Shown here: piece by piece, positions 1 to 7,575 of the stretch
Layout of the letters: every line of letters begins with the position of its first letter
Position numbering within the stretch: the first letter of the stretch is position 1
Assembly: GCA_937893415.1 (NCBI GenBank)
Contig: CALBWZ010000251.1
Span: 1-17,046, forward strand
Source of the DNA: an uncultured Comamonadaceae bacterium
GTDB lineage: Bacteria; Pseudomonadota; Gammaproteobacteria; Burkholderiales; Burkholderiaceae_C
Length of the DNA stretch: 17,046 bases
Direction: 5' to 3'
Program-made: the position numbers and the translations under genes
The notes under the pieces: generated by a model
Databases searched by the model: none
Told to the model about the DNA's origin: nothing
The model's input: the letters and a program-made list of their open reading frames with translations, nothing else

Positions 1-518
1 TCAAATTGCATGGCAATGGTGTTGACCAACATGTGCACACTGGGCCTACCCGTATCGACTGTGAAATGTGCAGTTTCTTTGTAAAAGTCGTCTCGCTGGT
101 CAAACAAGTCCTGCAGCCGTTTGGCAGCATTGCCACCCTGCAGCAAGGGCCGTACCGTGTCAAAGCGCAACCGCTTGGCGAGTTTAGCTGGGCTGGAGCG
201 TAAATAAACCACCCACGTATTGGCGCGTAATTCGCGTCGGTTATCGCTGCGCAACACGGCGCCTCCGCCTGTTGCGATGACGGTGCCATCGCAGCCATCG
301 ACTGGTCGGTTGCGGCACAGATTGGCTATCACGTTTTGCTCAACATCACGAAACGCTGGCTCGCCTTGCATGTCAAAGTAATGTTTGATGGAGCAGCCCA
401 ATTCGCGCTCAATTTCATGGTCACTGTCCACAAAACGCAAATTGAGCCGTTTGGCCAAATGCCGACCCACCGTTGTTTTGCCAGATCCAGGCATGCCGAC
501 AATCGCAATAACAGACAT
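1..518 (-). CDS. aroK: Shikimate kinase (3' end cut by window edge)
   Basis: Phosphorylates shikimate at the 3-hydroxyl with ATP, the fifth step of the cytosolic chorismate pathway. Translating back from the ATG at 518 gives 172 residues with no stop before the edge. Residues 8-15 (GMPGSGKT) are the P-loop. D31 and D33 (DSD) match the Mg/shikimate-binding DxD. R57 in GEPAFRDVE and the triple glycine at 84-86 match substrate-binding motifs, and R123 in RPLL matches the lid arginine. The family is about 170-190 residues, so only a few codons should be missing. It starts 29 bp after the pilQ stop with no clear Shine-Dalgarno, so it is probably read as the last visible gene of the pil operon. Linkage of aroK to pilQ is the usual order in beta- and gammaproteobacteria; aroB would be expected next, outside the window. 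Confidence 0.95.
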   Translation of the reverse strand, partial: MSVIAIVGMPGSGKTTVGRHLAKRLNLRFVDSDHEIERELGCSIKHYFDMQGEPAFRDVEQNVIANLCRNRPVDGCDGTVIATGGGAVLRSDNRRELRANTWVVYLRSSPAKLAKRLRFDTVRPLLQGGNAAKRLQDLFDQRDDFYKETAHFTVDTGRPSVHMLVNTIAMQF

Positions 519-547
519 GGTGGTAAGCAACTAGGCATTTAAAAGCA

Positions 548-2278
548 TTAACCAGGCGACTCCCTTTTAGCGCTGGTCGCGGCAGGGGGCGCCAATATAT
601 GCGGCGTTAAAAAAATCAACATTTCTGACTTGTCAGAACGTGTTGAGCGGTTGCGAAATAACAGGCCCAATCCTGGAATATCACCCAAGAATGGTACCTT
701 GGTGACAACCTCTCTATCGTAACGCTCGAATATACCGCCTATCACAGCTGTCCCGGCATTGTCGACCAACACTTGTGTTTGAACGTGTTTTGTATTGATG
801 GCCACGCCTTGGGCAGTGGTTTCACCTCGGCTGTCTTTGTTGATGTCAACTTGCAACATGACTTGGCCGTGCGGCGTGATGTGAGGCACCACCGCCAAGC
901 GCAGGGTCGCCCGCCTAAACGCAACCGAAGTCCCACCGCTGTTGCTGGTGGATTGGTACGGGTACTCGGTACCCTGCTCTATCAAAGCTTTGACTTGGTC
1001 GGCGGTCACTATGCTGGGCCTAGAAACAATCACCCCCCGCCCATCGGCCTCTAAGGCTGATAACTCAAGGTTGATGAAGCGACTGGCATCAGGCGTAAAC
1101 AACGACACAGCAAAGCTGGCAGCTGAATGACCACCCACGCCAGCAGAAGGCAAGTTCACAAAAGGCTCAATGCCACCTCCCAGCTGACCCGATACCGCAG
1201 CGTAACTGGGGCCCAGCACGCCTAGGACTTGGCTGCCATTCAGGCTACCCGCAGTCAAGGCAGGCACCAGGCCACCCCCCAAACGTGCGCCCAGCTCTTG
1301 GCTAAAACTGTCGTCGGCCTCCACAATACGCGCCTCAATCAACACTTGGCGCACTGGCACATCTATGAGGGCAATCAGCTCTGCAACGCGCGCCAAACTG
1401 GCAGGCACATCGCTGACGAACACTTGGTTGGTGCGCGGCTCAGGCATGACGCTGCCACGGGACGACAGCACGCCCGTCAGACCATGGCCAAGCTGTAACG
1501 ACACCGTGGGTGTCATGCCTACCTCGTTGTTGGTCTTGCCAGATGCCACGCTGGCACGGGTTTTTGCACCCGTTACATACCCCGCCACATCCACTGCTTT
1601 GGCATAGTTCATTTGATAGGCCTTGGTTTGCAGGGGTGTCAACGCTATATCGGCCTGCCTAGCTTGCAAGCGCTGTTGCTGCTCAGCCAACACATGTGCC
1701 CTGGGCGCAATCCACATCACATCGCCAGATTGGCTCATGCCCAAGTCGTTGGCGCGCAGCAAGGCATGCAACGCTGCCCGCCAAGCCACAGCCTTCAACT
1801 GGACACTCACATCACCCGTCACGCTATTGGCCAACACCAAGTTCACACCTGCCACTTGTGCAATAGCCTGCAACACCGTATGAATTGGTGTATTCGTGAC
1901 ATCCAAAGTCAGCAAGGCCTCTGCATGCCCATCGGTCTTTGAGGTCTTTGAAGCCTGTAAATCCCCAATGGCTTTTAAAATGTCCGGTTCTTGGCTTGTC
2001 GCACCGCCAAAACCCACCAGCTCTGGCAGCTTGACGGGGGCTTGTTGGGTTGGGTCAGGCCGCAAGTCGGGCCCATCAGGCGGTATCACGTGTGGTACAG
2101 CATGGCCACCCAGCGCGGTGTAGCTAAAAATTTGAGTAGACCGTTGCGCCAACTCACGCTGCTGAGCCACATCAATCAGTGTTTCATCTGTGCTGGGCTT
2201 AGACGTTTGGCAAGCGGCAACACAGGCGGCGAAAGCAAGCGTCAAGAACCGCTTTCTGTTGTGTGTTGAACCCGTCAT
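548..2278 (-). CDS. pilQ: PilQ-type outer-membrane secretin, short lipoprotein form
   Basis: Forms the gated outer-membrane channel for a type IV pilus or DNA-uptake pilus. The predicted protein has 576 residues. The start at 2278 is chosen because it overlaps the upstream stop as ATGA and has AAGGGGG at 2284-2290, 5 nt ahead. The frame stays open upstream to 2401, but that stretch lies inside the previous gene. Residues 9-22 form a short signal peptide ending in the lipobox VAAC, with C23 as likely lipidated cysteine. Residues about 125-190 look like an STN/N0 domain, 215-310 like a NolW/N1 domain, and 310-562 are the secretin barrel, with VPFLGDIPGLGLLFR at 528-542 and MLIFLTPHIL at 553-562. 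KDSRGETT (481-488) and TQVLVDNAGTAVIGGIFE are typical of PilQ. Usual PilQ is about 700 residues with N-terminal AMIN domains, and I see none here. MshL or another secretin subtype is possible, but the aroK/mrcA context favours PilQ. Confidence 0.9.
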   Translation of the reverse strand: MTGSTHNRKRFLTLAFAACVAACQTSKPSTDETLIDVAQQRELAQRSTQIFSYTALGGHAVPHVIPPDGPDLRPDPTQQAPVKLPELVGFGGATSQEPDILKAIGDLQASKTSKTDGHAEALLTLDVTNTPIHTVLQAIAQVAGVNLVLANSVTGDVSVQLKAVAWRAALHALLRANDLGMSQSGDVMWIAPRAHVLAEQQQRLQARQADIALTPLQTKAYQMNYAKAVDVAGYVTGAKTRASVASGKTNNEVGMTPTVSLQLGHGLTGVLSSRGSVMPEPRTNQVFVSDVPASLARVAELIALIDVPVRQVLIEARIVEADDSFSQELGARLGGGLVPALTAGSLNGSQVLGVLGPSYAAVSGQLGGGIEPFVNLPSAGVGGHSAASFAVSLFTPDASRFINLELSALEADGRGVIVSRPSIVTADQVKALIEQGTEYPYQSTSNSGGTSVAFRRATLRLAVVPHITPHGQVMLQVDINKDSRGETTAQGVAINTKHVQTQVLVDNAGTAVIGGIFERYDREVVTKVPFLGDIPGLGLLFRNRSTRSDKSEMLIFLTPHILAPPAATSAKRESPG

Positions 2279-3189
2279 GGAGACCCCCTTAGCGGATCGA
2301 CCACCAAAGCCTTGCCCATACTCAAGGTCAAGCGTGCGGGGCTGATGCGCTGCACGCGCTGCCCGTCTGAACCCAAGCGCTGGCCTACCCTCACACGCCA
2401 TGCCTGCCCACTGGCTTGAACCAAGGCCACCGTTTCGCCGCCTGCCTGCACAACGCCAAGCAACTGCATGCTCGCTAAAGGCACAGACAAAGCTTGTAAT
2501 TTACGAGCAGCGTAAGACCAGCCTAATGCGCGCTTACCCAAACTGGGGTGCTCTTGCTGAACAAGTGGCTGCTGCCCTGGCTCTGTCAACACTGTCGGAG
2601 TGGTCTGCACGGTATTGGCAGTCAAAACAGTAAAAGGCGAGCGTCCAGCGTGGTACTGGCCGGCTAGGGGTGTGTCAGGCTGACGATGGACAGGGGTGCC
2701 ACTGATGGTCAGCTCGACCTGTATGTGACCTGACGGCAAAGACTGCATGGACAGTGCAGACCAAGACACATGTGCCGACAAATCAACCAAGCTTGCACCC
2801 ACTGCGGACCAGTCCCCGTGGAACTTCAGCGTGCCTTGCCTCCAAGCATCGAAAAAAATACCCTCACGGTTTAAGCGCTTCAGCAACTTATCTTCTCGCA
2901 ACGGCTTAGAACTGGCCTGTGACATGTGGTCGGCGATGGCTTTTAATAGATCAAAGCGCTGGCTTTCAACAAATTGCGCTTGCGCTAATTGCTGGCTACG
3001 CGAGGCCGCTCGCTGTGATTGCGCGACCAGTGCTTGCTGGCGAGGCTCATACACGTTGTACCAAAAAATGGCCCACAGCGTCGCCCATACCACCAAAAGT
3101 GCCGCGACTTGCCAACGCCGCTCCCAACGTATGGCGTCTCCCCAAGGGAGGGCCAATACATCCAAGTTGCGCAACTCAGCCCAAGTCAT
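2275..3189 (-). CDS. PilO-PilP fusion, pilus alignment complex protein
   Basis: This single 304-residue frame appears to combine two normally separate proteins of the inner-membrane alignment complex. Residues 1-26 are cytoplasmic, 27-45 are one membrane helix, and about 48-80 look coiled-coil. Residues about 95-165 resemble the periplasmic PilO fold, ending in VELTISGTPV. A linker begins with YHAGRSPF (179-186), which resembles the YxxxGRRDPF start of mature PilP. Residues 228-298 match the PilP domain that contacts the secretin: the pattern RKLQAL, MQLLGVVQAGGETVALVQ, WRVRVGQRLG, QRVQRISPARLTL. Free PilP is a lipoprotein; here there is no internal signal or lipobox, so the PilP part would be held by the PilO helix. 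The start overlaps the upstream stop as ATGA (3186-3189) and the end overlaps pilQ likewise. MshJ/MshK-like naming is possible. The PilP half is clear; the PilO half rests on topology and position. Confidence 0.82.
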   Translation of the reverse strand: MTWAELRNLDVLALPWGDAIRWERRWQVAALLVVWATLWAIFWYNVYEPRQQALVAQSQRAASRSQQLAQAQFVESQRFDLLKAIADHMSQASSKPLREDKLLKRLNREGIFFDAWRQGTLKFHGDWSAVGASLVDLSAHVSWSALSMQSLPSGHIQVELTISGTPVHRQPDTPLAGQYHAGRSPFTVLTANTVQTTPTVLTEPGQQPLVQQEHPSLGKRALGWSYAARKLQALSVPLASMQLLGVVQAGGETVALVQASGQAWRVRVGQRLGSDGQRVQRISPARLTLSMGKALVVDPLRGSP

Positions 3190-4322
3190 GGCGTGGTTAC
3201 GTTGGTTGGACTTGGGACCGCCACACCACTCTCAACACGCAGACCACCTCCACTGTGCGCGTTGATGAGATGCGGGCGAAACTCGATGTCCACGTTTACC
3301 GCGCCAGAGGCATCGCTCTCGCTAGACACCAAGACAATGTCAACTTTGTAAGCCCAGCGAGCGCGCAGCGCCTGCAGCCAAGCTGTTGCATCTGCCACGC
3401 TGCGGACTTGGCCACGCACATTGAGCCGCCCGTCTTGCGCCGTCACGCCAACGACTGCGGTGTGCGCCGTCATGTCACGGCTTAAAACTTGCAACATGTG
3501 CAGCCCCCATTGCTGCCACAAGTCTTTTGTACGTTGTTGCTGCGCTTGCAGCTGCCGTTGGTTCAGCTGCTGGCGCAATTGCGCCAGCGTTGCTGTTGCT
3601 GTAGGCATGGGCGCAGTTGCAACGGTAGAGGACAGATCAAGCGTGTTGGCTGTCACCCAGAGCTGCGACCACAACACCCACATCAGCACACACCCTGAGC
3701 CGACCAAGCCTGCACACAACAGCAGCCAAGAGCCTTGCTCGTAGCGCCTGGCAGCGTGCGCACGGTAGGGCAATAGATTCAACGGGCTTGGCACCGCTTG
3801 CGCAGCCGTTAGCTGGTCAGAAGCTGAAGCCTTTGGCGCGGCAGCCACCCATCGCCAACACCGACTTTCACGAGGTTGGGCGGTACAGCATGCGCGCCAT
3901 AAGTCTTCTAGTTTGGCGGTTTCGATGGCGTAAACCTGCAGCAAATGCATGTCTTGTTGAACCGCAGCATTCTCTTTGAATACCGCGTCCACACTCATGG
4001 CCTGCTCTGAATCGCAGCTCGCCTGAACGAACAGCAGCACTTCAACGCGCTCTTGCTCTGCGTTTAACCAATTGGGCAACACCAACTCGCTGGTCCATAC
4101 CGCGTGGACCGGGACCAGCAAACACACCCTCAATGGCATACGCAACCTACGTCGCCACCGACACCAATGCCCCACCTTGTCTGCCATGGCGAGCACACTT
4201 AAGCCATCTTGCAGGCACACAGTTGCATCCCACACTCCAGGTTTGGTGATGAGGCTTGGCATGGGCAGCGCTGGTATGGACAACAAGTTCATTGGAGACA
4301 GGAGCGTGGCTTGCGCGACCAC
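3186..4322 (-). CDS. Shortened PilM-like domain fused to PilN
   Basis: A frame of 378 codons from a GTG at 4322; an ATG at 4292 (codon 11) is an alternative, and neither has a clear ribosome site. An in-frame TGA at 4335-4337 prevents further extension. Residues about 28-150 resemble the first part of PilM: VCLLVPVHAVWTSELVLP (67-84) recalls the family pattern ALxVPxxAVxxxxxxLP, and DMHLLQVYAIETAKLE (124-139) recalls DVxxLxVYAxERA. The actin-like nucleotide-binding second half is absent. Residues 181-187, LNLLPYR, match the PilN N-terminal motif that normally docks into PilM. Residues 199-223 are a membrane helix, 245-268 a Gln-rich coiled coil, and 270-348 the periplasmic PilN domain. In canonical systems PilM and PilN are separate. 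MshI of MSHA systems has a comparable two-part layout as I recall it. The PilN part is secure; the PilM relation is weaker. Confidence 0.78.
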   Translation of the reverse strand: MVAQATLLSPMNLLSIPALPMPSLITKPGVWDATVCLQDGLSVLAMADKVGHWCRWRRRLRMPLRVCLLVPVHAVWTSELVLPNWLNAEQERVEVLLFVQASCDSEQAMSVDAVFKENAAVQQDMHLLQVYAIETAKLEDLWRACCTAQPRESRCWRWVAAAPKASASDQLTAAQAVPSPLNLLPYRAHAARRYEQGSWLLLCAGLVGSGCVLMWVLWSQLWVTANTLDLSSTVATAPMPTATATLAQLRQQLNQRQLQAQQQRTKDLWQQWGLHMLQVLSRDMTAHTAVVGVTAQDGRLNVRGQVRSVADATAWLQALRARWAYKVDIVLVSSESDASGAVNVDIEFRPHLINAHSGGGLRVESGVAVPSPTNVTTP

Positions 4323-4368
4323 CGCTACAGCGGGTCACCACACAGAGATATGAATTCAATATAGTTAC

Positions 4369-4377
4369 ATTATACCA
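4369..4377 (-). promoter_or_regulatory. Extended -10 promoter of the pil operon
   Basis: Read on the minus strand this is TGGTATAAT, a perfect TATAAT with the TGn extension. It lies 46 bp before the GTG at 4322, giving an expected transcript start near 4362. The hexamer at the -35 distance (TGAAGT at 17 bp, GTGAAG at 18 bp) is poor, as is common for extended -10 promoters. An inverted repeat TAGGT/ACCTA at 4386-4401 covers the -35 region and could bind a regulator. Confidence 0.6.
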
Positions 4378-4385
4378 AACGGGTA

Positions 4386-4401
4386 TAGGTAACTTCACCT
4401 A
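4386..4401. repeat. Inverted repeat over the pil promoter -35 region
   Basis: Arms TAGGT (4386-4390) and ACCTA (4397-4401) are separated by 6 bp. The repeat sits where an activator or repressor would act on the extended -10 promoter. Arms are only 5 bp, so chance is possible. Confidence 0.3.
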
Positions 4402-4503
4402 CTTGGCGGTGTATTTAGAGGTGGTTTGTGACAGTACAACGCTTGAATAAAAGTGACAACGCAGCCATAGCTGTTGTAATAGGGCTTGTAAGTCAAGGGT
4501 TTC

Positions 4504-4509
4504 TATAAT
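4504..4509 (+). promoter_or_regulatory. -10 box of the mrcA promoter
   Basis: A perfect TATAAT lies 24 bp before the mrcA ATG, predicting a short leader of about 18 nt. No good -35 hexamer is found 16-18 bp upstream; TTGTAA copies occur at 12 and 24 bp spacing. Its position supports the ATG at 4534 as start. Confidence 0.5.
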
Positions 4510-4533
4510 CAGAGCAATAAACTTTCACAGCGC

Positions 4534-6972
4534 ATGGCCACTCCAACTGCAAACAACAAGCCCAGCGACCCATCGCGTGGCTCCCATCCAAACCACAAGT
4601 CCGACATGACACGCAAGACAAAGTCCACAGCCAAACCAGATGGCAGCCCAGCAGGCATTGTGTTCAAAGGCTTGGCGTGGCTGATTGGCCTGTGCGCAGC
4701 TGGCGGCATTGCTTTGGCCATGGGCGGGGCGTTTGTGTTGGCTGTTGCGTTTCCCAACCTGCCAGATGTCAGCCAACTGGCTGACTACCGTCCCAAACTG
4801 CCACTGCGCGTGTACACATCTGACAATGTGCTGATGGGCGAATTCGGTGAGGAGCGCCGCGAATTTGTACCAATAGAAGACGTGCCCTTGGTGCTCACAC
4901 GCGCCGTTCTTGCTGCTGAAGACGCCAACTTTTTTAACCACAACGGCGTTGATATGAAAGGCATCGCCAGGGCCGTTTTGGCCAACCTAGGCCGAGCCAA
5001 AAGCCAAGGCGCATCCACCATCAGCATGCAAGTGGCGCGCAACGTGTATTTGTCAGCTGAAAAAACCTACACGCGCAAAATTTATGAACTGCTCATGACC
5101 TTCAAGCTGGAATACCAATTGAGCAAAGCTCAAATATTGCAGATTTACATGAACCAGATTTACCTGGGCCGACGCGCCTATGGGTTTGCTGCCGCTTCAC
5201 GCACCTATTTTGATAAGCCACTGGACCAACTCAGCATTGCAGAAGCCGCCATGCTGGCTGGCTTGCCCAAGGCACCGTCTGCTTACAACCCCATTCGCAA
5301 CCCAAAGCGCGCGCGGCTTCGCCAGCTCTACATCATTGACCGCATGGAGATCAATGGCTTCATTACGTCCGCCCAAGCGCAAGCAGCCAAAGTCGAAAAA
5401 TTGGTTATCAACCGCCCAAGTAATGACGAAAAACTGCACGCTGAGTACGCTGCGGAAATGACGCGCCTAGCCATTTTTTCGCAGTATGGCGAAGAGACCT
5501 ACACACGCGGTATCAACGTCTACACCACGATCAACTCAAAAGAGCAACAAGCCGCCTACACCGCGCTGCGAAATGGTTTGTTGTCGTATGAGTCGCGTCA
5601 AGCCTTTCGTGGCCCAGAGAGCAACATAGACTTGCCCACAGATCCAGAAGCCCGCGCAGACGCCATAGACGAGGCCTTGGCCGACGTTCCCGATTTCGGT
5701 GACTTGGTCCCAGCTATTGTTTTAAGCGCGACGGACAAACAAGTCGTGGTACAGCGCCAAGACGGCGAAACCGTCACCATGACAGGTAAAAGTTTGGTGG
5801 CGGCCACGTCTGCGCTGCGCAGCAACGCCCAGCCGAAAACACGCATTCGCGAAGGCTCAGTCATTCGCATCGTGCGCCATACCGACAGTTGGTCCATTAC
5901 CCAAATACCTGAGGTCGAAGGCGCGCTGGTTAGTCTCAACCCCGCCAACAACCACATCGTGGCTCTGGCTGGTGGGTTTGATTTTGGCAAGAGCAAATTC
6001 AACCATGTCACCCAGGCTTGGCGTCAACCAGGCTCAAGCTTTAAGCCCTTCATCTACTCGGCGGCATTAGAAAAAGGCATTACACCCAGCACGGTTGTCA
6101 ACGATGCCCCGTTGTTTTACACCGCAGAAGAGACCGGAGGTGAACCATGGGAGCCTAAAAATTACGACAACCAATTCGATGGCCCCATGTCTATTCGCAG
6201 GGGATTGGCCAGATCCAAAAACATGGTATCAATTCGTGTGTTGCAAGTGGTTGGGCCTCAGTCGGCACAAAACTGGGTGACGCGGTTTGGCTTTGATGCT
6301 AAAAAACACCCGCCCTACCTGACCATGGCGCTGGGTGCGGGCTCAGTCACACCATTGCAATTGGCCACTGGCTACAGCGTATTTGCCAACGCCGGGCACT
6401 TGGTACCCCCACAACTCATAACCCGTATTACAGACCAGCGGGGCCATGTGCTGTTTCAAAGCAAGCCCACTGTGCTGAATGACAGCACGCGAGTCCTATC
6501 ACCTCGCAATGCGTTTGTGATGGGAGACATGCTGCAAGAAGTTGCCCGCACCGGGACTGCGGCCAAAGCGCAGCGCGAACTGAAACGCCCAGACCTGTAC
6601 GGCAAAACCGGCACGACCAACGAGTCACAAGATGCTTGGTTTGTTGGCTACCAAGCCTCACGCGTGGCCGCCGTTTGGGTAGGCTATGACATACCGCGTA
6701 AATTGGGTAACAGCGAAACGGGCGGTGGCTTGAGTTTGCCAATTTGGGTGGACTATATGCGGGTAGCGCTGAAAAACGTGCCTGAGCAACCCCCTGTCGT
6801 ACCAGAAGGGGTCTTCTCAAGTGGTGGCGAGTGGTACTTCAGCGACATGGGCCCCAGCAACAGCATACGCACCTTGGGTATGCTGCCTGACGGCTCTTCG
6901 TTCAATCCAGACATTTCAGGTGTGCTTGCACCCAGCGAAAAGAGCAATATACTGGATTTGTTCCGCGAGTAA
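4534..6972 (+). CDS. mrcA: Penicillin-binding protein 1A, bifunctional peptidoglycan synthase
   Basis: Polymerises lipid II into glycan strands and cross-links the peptides on the periplasmic side of the inner membrane. The protein has 812 residues, normal for class A PBP1A. A polar cytoplasmic tail (1-42) is followed by a membrane helix (about 43-72). The glycosyltransferase 51 domain shows EDANFFNHNG with catalytic E129, QGASTISMQVARN (158-170), RRAYGFAAASRTYF (213-226) and AEAAMLAGLPKAPSAYNP. The transpeptidase domain has SSFK with nucleophile S501, SKN at 561-563 and KTGT at 691-694. An OB-like insert lies between (about 330-440), as in other PBP1A. The start at 4534 fits the TATAAT at 4504; ATG 4606 (codon 25) is an alternative. 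There is no clear Shine-Dalgarno. It diverges from the pil operon, a linkage common in beta- and gammaproteobacteria. Confidence 0.97.
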   Translation: MATPTANNKPSDPSRGSHPNHKSDMTRKTKSTAKPDGSPAGIVFKGLAWLIGLCAAGGIALAMGGAFVLAVAFPNLPDVSQLADYRPKLPLRVYTSDNVLMGEFGEERREFVPIEDVPLVLTRAVLAAEDANFFNHNGVDMKGIARAVLANLGRAKSQGASTISMQVARNVYLSAEKTYTRKIYELLMTFKLEYQLSKAQILQIYMNQIYLGRRAYGFAAASRTYFDKPLDQLSIAEAAMLAGLPKAPSAYNPIRNPKRARLRQLYIIDRMEINGFITSAQAQAAKVEKLVINRPSNDEKLHAEYAAEMTRLAIFSQYGEETYTRGINVYTTINSKEQQAAYTALRNGLLSYESRQAFRGPESNIDLPTDPEARADAIDEALADVPDFGDLVPAIVLSATDKQVVVQRQDGETVTMTGKSLVAATSALRSNAQPKTRIREGSVIRIVRHTDSWSITQIPEVEGALVSLNPANNHIVALAGGFDFGKSKFNHVTQAWRQPGSSFKPFIYSAALEKGITPSTVVNDAPLFYTAEETGGEPWEPKNYDNQFDGPMSIRRGLARSKNMVSIRVLQVVGPQSAQNWVTRFGFDAKKHPPYLTMALGAGSVTPLQLATGYSVFANAGHLVPPQLITRITDQRGHVLFQSKPTVLNDSTRVLSPRNAFVMGDMLQEVARTGTAAKAQRELKRPDLYGKTGTTNESQDAWFVGYQASRVAAVWVGYDIPRKLGNSETGGGLSLPIWVDYMRVALKNVPEQPPVVPEGVFSSGGEWYFSDMGPSNSIRTLGMLPDGSSFNPDISGVLAPSEKSNILDLFRE

Positions 6973-7000
6973 CACCCAACAGCGTCCGGGTTGAGGGTGT
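6972..7000. terminator. Possible hairpin between convergent mrcA and cyaY
   Basis: ACACCC-AAC (6972-6980) pairs with GTT-GA-GGGTGT (6990-7000), leaving a 2-nt bulge and a 9-nt loop. It starts at the last base of the mrcA stop. No T-run follows on either strand, so termination strength is doubtful. Confidence 0.3.
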
Positions 7001-7016
7001 GCAGTGTCTGTTCGGC

Positions 7017-7343
7017 TTAGCCAAACGTCAACGGTAAGCCTGATTGCTCGCTGGCGCAAAAACTCATATCGGCAAAGAACTCGTTGCCAGTTTTGGTGTC
7101 ACGCCACACGCCATCTTGCAAACGGTAGTGGAACCCCCCGGCTTTAGCTGCCAACCAAATTTCCTGCAGCGGTTTTTGCAGGTTGACGATCAGCTGGCTG
7201 CCGCCAGCAAACTCTACCGTAATCATCCCGCCAACCCGCTGGTTGTCTATATCGGCATCCGTTTCGTCATTGATACGGTCGCAAGACAGCTCTATCGCCG
7301 TTAAGGCAAGCTCTGCCGCGTCTAAATACTCTGAATCTGTCAT
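7017..7343 (-). CDS. cyaY: Frataxin-like iron protein CyaY
   Basis: Bacterial frataxin, an acidic cytosolic protein that binds iron and modulates IscS-dependent Fe-S cluster assembly. The 108 residues match the family length. The N-terminal helix carries the acidic ridge (Asp and Glu at 3, 5, 8, 11, 18, 22, 26, 27, 29, 31). Residues about 36-52 (VGGMITVEFAGGSQLIVN) and 53-66 (LQKPLQEIWLAAKA) are the beta-sheet and the conserved NxQxPxxEIWLA-type motif, followed by GGFHYR and WRDTKTG. The start ATG at 7343 has no obvious ribosome site. It is convergent with mrcA and divergent from lptM-lysA. In E. coli cyaY also neighbours lptM (yifL), there followed by dapF; here lysA takes that place. Confidence 0.95.
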   Translation of the reverse strand: MTDSEYLDAAELALTAIELSCDRINDETDADIDNQRVGGMITVEFAGGSQLIVNLQKPLQEIWLAAKAGGFHYRLQDGVWRDTKTGNEFFADMSFCASEQSGLPLTFG

Positions 7344-7380
7344 AACGGTGTGATGGTTACTTTTTAAAAGGTTTGATTAT

Positions 7381-7403
7381 GGCTATTCGGCAAGCCGAGA
7401 GCC
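7381..7403. repeat. Hairpin upstream of cyaY
   Basis: GGCT-AT-TCGGC-AA-GCCGA-G-AGCC forms an imperfect 9-bp stem. It lies in the 232-bp divergent gap between cyaY and lptM, 38 bp before the cyaY start. Next to it ATGAG-GT-CTCAT (7411-7422) is a second small palindrome. Either could be an operator or leader structure. I found no convincing -35/-10 pair in this gap; TACAAT at 7423-7428 lacks a -35 partner. Confidence 0.35.
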
Positions 7404-7575
7404 TAATGCCATGAGGTCTCATTACAATAACCTAAGCTCGGATTAAAGTGCGTGCCAATTGCCTTATTTTTTAAGATGCGTGGCACTGACCTTACAGGTG
7501 CTTGGTTTTAAACATTCACCGCAGTTTCCCGCTATCACATCAACCATCACACAGTTACACAGCCCCACTTTCACA

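Noticed and set aside
2279..2401. A longer 617-residue PilQ starting at 2401
   Set aside because: The extra 41 codons lie inside the PilP coding end, and the 2278 start has an ATGA overlap, a strong ribosome site and an immediate lipoprotein signal.
4323..4533. Remnant of a separate pilM gene upstream of the PilN fusion
   Set aside because: The gap is only 211 bp, has an in-frame TGA at 4335-4337, and no frame there reads like PilM; it is AT-rich promoter sequence.
7459..7575. An 86-residue lptM start at 7459
   Set aside because: It would bury the signal peptide and lipobox about 60 residues in; the ATG at 7576 gives a normal lipoprotein.
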